From an uncultured Pseudomonadota bacterium (lineage in GTDB: Bacteria; Pseudomonadota; Alphaproteobacteria; RF32; CAG-239), in NCBI GenBank assembly GCA_902795745.1, contig CADBMG010000125.1:1-5915 (forward strand): a stretch of DNA of 5,915 nucleotides, written 5' to 3'. The first letter of the stretch is position 1, and each line of letters starts with the position of its first letter. Of this stretch, positions 4,119-5,915 are shown piece after piece. The position numbers and the translations under genes are program-made. The notes beneath the pieces were generated by a model. The model was not told the DNA's origin. It made no database searches and saw nothing but the letters and a program-made list of their open reading frames with translations.

Positions 4119-5159
4119 TTATCTATAGTAATTAATACCCATTGCCGATTTCATTTCATCAAGAGTTTGTGTGGCAACAATCCGCGCCTTTTCACTGCCT
4201 TGCTTCAACATATCAAATATATAAGGTAAATCTTTGGCTAACTCTTCACGTTTTTCTCTAATCGGACGTAATTCATTCTGCAAAATCTCATTGAGGAATT
4301 TTTTGACTTTACTATCGCCTAAACCACCGCGGCGGTAATGAGCCTTTAGTTCATCTAAGTTCTGATATTCCGGCCAAAAAGCAGCAAAATGCTTATCTTC
4401 GCAGAAGGCATCCAAATAAATAAATACCGGATTATTTTCGGTATGTCCCGGATCTTCCACTCTTAAATGAGTCGGATCGGTGAACATGCTTTGAATTTTT
4501 TTCTTAATATCATCAGACGAGTCGGAAAGATAGATGCAATTTCCTAATGATTTACTCATTTTGTTGGCTCCATCTAATCCCGGAAGTCGCGAACAAATCT
4601 GATTATTCGGTAAAACAGCTGTTGGCTCAACTAAAACTTCTTTATAAAGTGTATTGAACGAACGGACTATTTCTCGTGTTTGTTCAATCATCGGTAATTG
4701 GTCTTCTCCCACCGGTATAATGTTAGCCTTAAATGCCGTAATGTCTGCTGCCTGACTAATCGGGTAAGTAAAGAAGCCTACCGGAATACTCTGCTTGAAC
4801 CCGCGCATTTGAATTTCGTTTTTAACCGTAGGATTTCGTTGCAGGCGCGAAACGGTTACCAGATTCATATAATAGAACGAAATCTCACTCAGTTCGGGTA
4901 TTTGTGACTGGATAAAAATAGTCGACTTTTGCGGATTTAATCCGCAAGCCAAGTAATCAAGAGCTACTTCGCTCAAACTGTTTCGTATTTTTTCAATGTT
5001 ATCGGCATTATCGGATAAAGCCTGCATATCAGCTATCATAATATAAATCTTTTCATATTTGCCGCTGTTTTGCAGTTCTACACGCCGTTTGAGTGAACCG
5101 ACATAGTGTCCTAAATGCAAACGACCGGTCGGTCTGTCTCCGGTTAAAACGATATCCAT
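4119..5159 (-). CDS. trpS: Tryptophan--tRNA ligase
   Basis: This class Ic aminoacyl-tRNA synthetase activates tryptophan with ATP and charges tRNA-Trp in the cytoplasm, as a homodimer. The 346 residues are the normal full length. The HIGH motif appears as HLGH (15-18) within GDRPTGRLHLGHYVG, the KMSKS motif is exact at 200-204 (followed by LGN), and GEDQ (151-154) and AADI (137-140) flank the active site. The many conserved blocks (FIQSQIPEL, RLQRNPTVK, TREIVRSFN, RLPGLDG, RVEDPG, RRGGLGD, MGINYY) match the TrpRS type I know from streptococci and relatives, not the QPSG...LGNY type of E. coli or Bacillus. An AGGAG Shine-Dalgarno lies nine bases before the ATG. It lies 63 bases downstream of the LOG-family gene and directly upstream of the ABC exporter. 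Confidence 0.98.
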   Translation of the reverse strand: MDIVLTGDRPTGRLHLGHYVGSLKRRVELQNSGKYEKIYIMIADMQALSDNADNIEKIRNSLSEVALDYLACGLNPQKSTIFIQSQIPELSEISFYYMNLVTVSRLQRNPTVKNEIQMRGFKQSIPVGFFTYPISQAADITAFKANIIPVGEDQLPMIEQTREIVRSFNTLYKEVLVEPTAVLPNNQICSRLPGLDGANKMSKSLGNCIYLSDSSDDIKKKIQSMFTDPTHLRVEDPGHTENNPVFIYLDAFCEDKHFAAFWPEYQNLDELKAHYRRGGLGDSKVKKFLNEILQNELRPIREKREELAKDLPYIFDMLKQGSEKARIVATQTLDEMKSAMGINYYR

Positions 5160-5190
5160 TTTAAGTTTCTCCTATATTTAATTTTATTAT

Positions 5191-5219
5191 TTTTTATTTG
5201 ATTAGCGATCGATTGTCAA
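5191..5219 (-). promoter_or_regulatory. Possible trpS promoter
   Basis: On the minus strand, a consensus TTGACA (plus 5214-5219) and TAAAAA (plus 5191-5196, four of six consensus bases) are separated by 17 bases, in the gap between the LOG-family stop and trpS. The AT-rich gap makes chance -10 matches likely. No terminator or T-box-like leader is visible in these 63 bases, so read-through from the upstream gene is also possible. Confidence 0.45.
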
Positions 5220-5222
5220 GAA

Positions 5223-5915
5223 TTACAGCATTTCTTTATGACGTTTTTTCAAACGGAATAATTTATCGCTGACAATGCCTGTGTCTTTACCTGATTGAGC
5301 CAAACGGCTGTACATTTTCTCAATTTCTTTTTCCAGATAAGCTGTTTCCATTTCACTGATTAAAAGCATTTTTTCTTCCGGAGTACCAGTTGATTCAATT
5401 TTTTTAACTTCTTCCAGACAAGTTTCCACATCTTTGCCGTAAGCATTATTTTGTTTAATAAAATAAGGTAACTTATAAATTAAAAATCGTACATTTACAT
5501 AATTTTCCTTGGCATCGGAACATTTATAACATGTTTTTTTCAACAAACGGAAAGCAATTTCCAATTCTTCGGCATCGTCAACTACTATAAACGGTACCGG
5601 ATCGGCAAATCCCTCATGTGCCATCAGTTTCAAATATTCCAATAAATGGTAAAAATAGCCGTTAATATTATATATAATAAACGGTTTTATCGGCAACAAT
5701 CCATCCTGCATTGCCACACAGTCATAAGCCAATTCATCAAGTGTTCCGACACCACCGGGGGTAAACACCACATAATCGGCATTAAGAAGCTTTTGCTTGC
5801 GTTCTTCCAGAGTTTTTGCCAATACTATATCCATTTTGGCTATCAGCTCATCATCATTAGGATAGAGTTTATAATATTCCTCGGTTGTAATACCTTGTAT
5901 CGGATTTCCCTCTCG
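5223..5915 (-). CDS. LOG-family nucleotide-binding protein, 5' end cut off
   Basis: The frame is open to the window edge (230 residues visible), so the ATG at 5834 is an internal Met and the true start lies beyond base 5915. The family signature PGGVGTLDE (residues 53-61 of the visible part), preceded by ERK (38-40), identifies the LOG / 'lysine decarboxylase-like' Rossmann fold. Characterised members are phosphoribohydrolases that cleave nucleoside 5'-monophosphates (cytokinin activation in LOG proteins, nucleotide salvage in others). The conserved Arg and Glu of the active site are present. The domain seems to end near residue 122. About 108 further residues follow, mostly charged and helical with possible coiled-coil character (160-205) and two Cys (129, 132). 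This tail is longer than in standard LOG proteins of about 180-200 residues. Its substrate is unknown. Confidence 0.9.
   Translation of the reverse strand, partial: REGNPIQGITTEEYYKLYPNDDELIAKMDIVLAKTLEERKQKLLNADYVVFTPGGVGTLDELAYDCVAMQDGLLPIKPFIIYNINGYFYHLLEYLKLMAHEGFADPVPFIVVDDAEELEIAFRLLKKTCYKCSDAKENYVNVRFLIYKLPYFIKQNNAYGKDVETCLEEVKKIESTGTPEEKMLLISEMETAYLEKEIEKMYSRLAQSGKDTGIVSDKLFRLKKRHKEML

Noticed and set aside
5160..5222. T-box or tryptophan attenuator in front of trpS
   Set aside because: The gap to the upstream gene is only 63 bases and AT-rich, with no stem-loop ladder, T-box motif or Trp-codon leader peptide.

Overview
This is an AT-rich bacterial chromosomal window (about 40% GC by eye). 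Genes are tightly packed, most start codons have short Shine-Dalgarno sequences, and -35 boxes are TTGAC-like. The tRNAs carry an encoded CCA tail. The gene set (MsbA-like half-transporter, LOG-family protein, pilin-like protein, ACP-fold proteins) fits a Gram-negative, probably host-associated bacterium. A low-GC gut alphaproteobacterium is my best guess, but no gene here fixes the phylum and the tryptophanyl-tRNA synthetase is of a type I associate with Firmicutes. Treat the taxonomy as weak inference.

Left part (1-681): low-certainty ground. A small hydrophobic protein is probably encoded on the minus strand (51-356). Upstream of it lie a possible 41-residue membrane ORF (398-523) and a good sigma70-like promoter, two readings that exclude each other. 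Three inverted repeats fall in the first 240 bases.

Centre-left (643-1534): a plus-strand tRNA unit with its own promoter and terminator encodes two nearly identical valine tRNAs, GAC then CAC anticodon. It is followed by a promoter and two overlapping plus-strand genes for paralogous acyl-carrier-protein-fold proteins. Both have lost the serine that carries phosphopantetheine (Asn in one, Glu in the other). A bidirectional hairpin terminator closes this unit and also ends the convergent minus-strand gene.

Centre-right (1532-2296): a single minus-strand gene encodes a membrane-anchored protein with a pilin-like (PilS-type) ectodomain but no recognisable prepilin peptidase motif. Its promoter and that of the ACP-like pair both carry inverted repeats built on TATGCT/AGCATA over the -10 region, which raises the possibility of a shared regulator.

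Right part (2372-5915): three minus-strand genes. A LOG-family nucleotide-binding protein (cut off by the window edge) is followed, after 63 bases that contain a possible promoter, by trpS and then, 10 bases on, by an MsbA-type ABC exporter. trpS and the exporter look co-transcribed. No functional link between the tRNA, tryptophan, export and ACP-like parts is evident. The most unusual content is the serine-less ACP-like pair and its possible co-regulation with the pilin-like gene.
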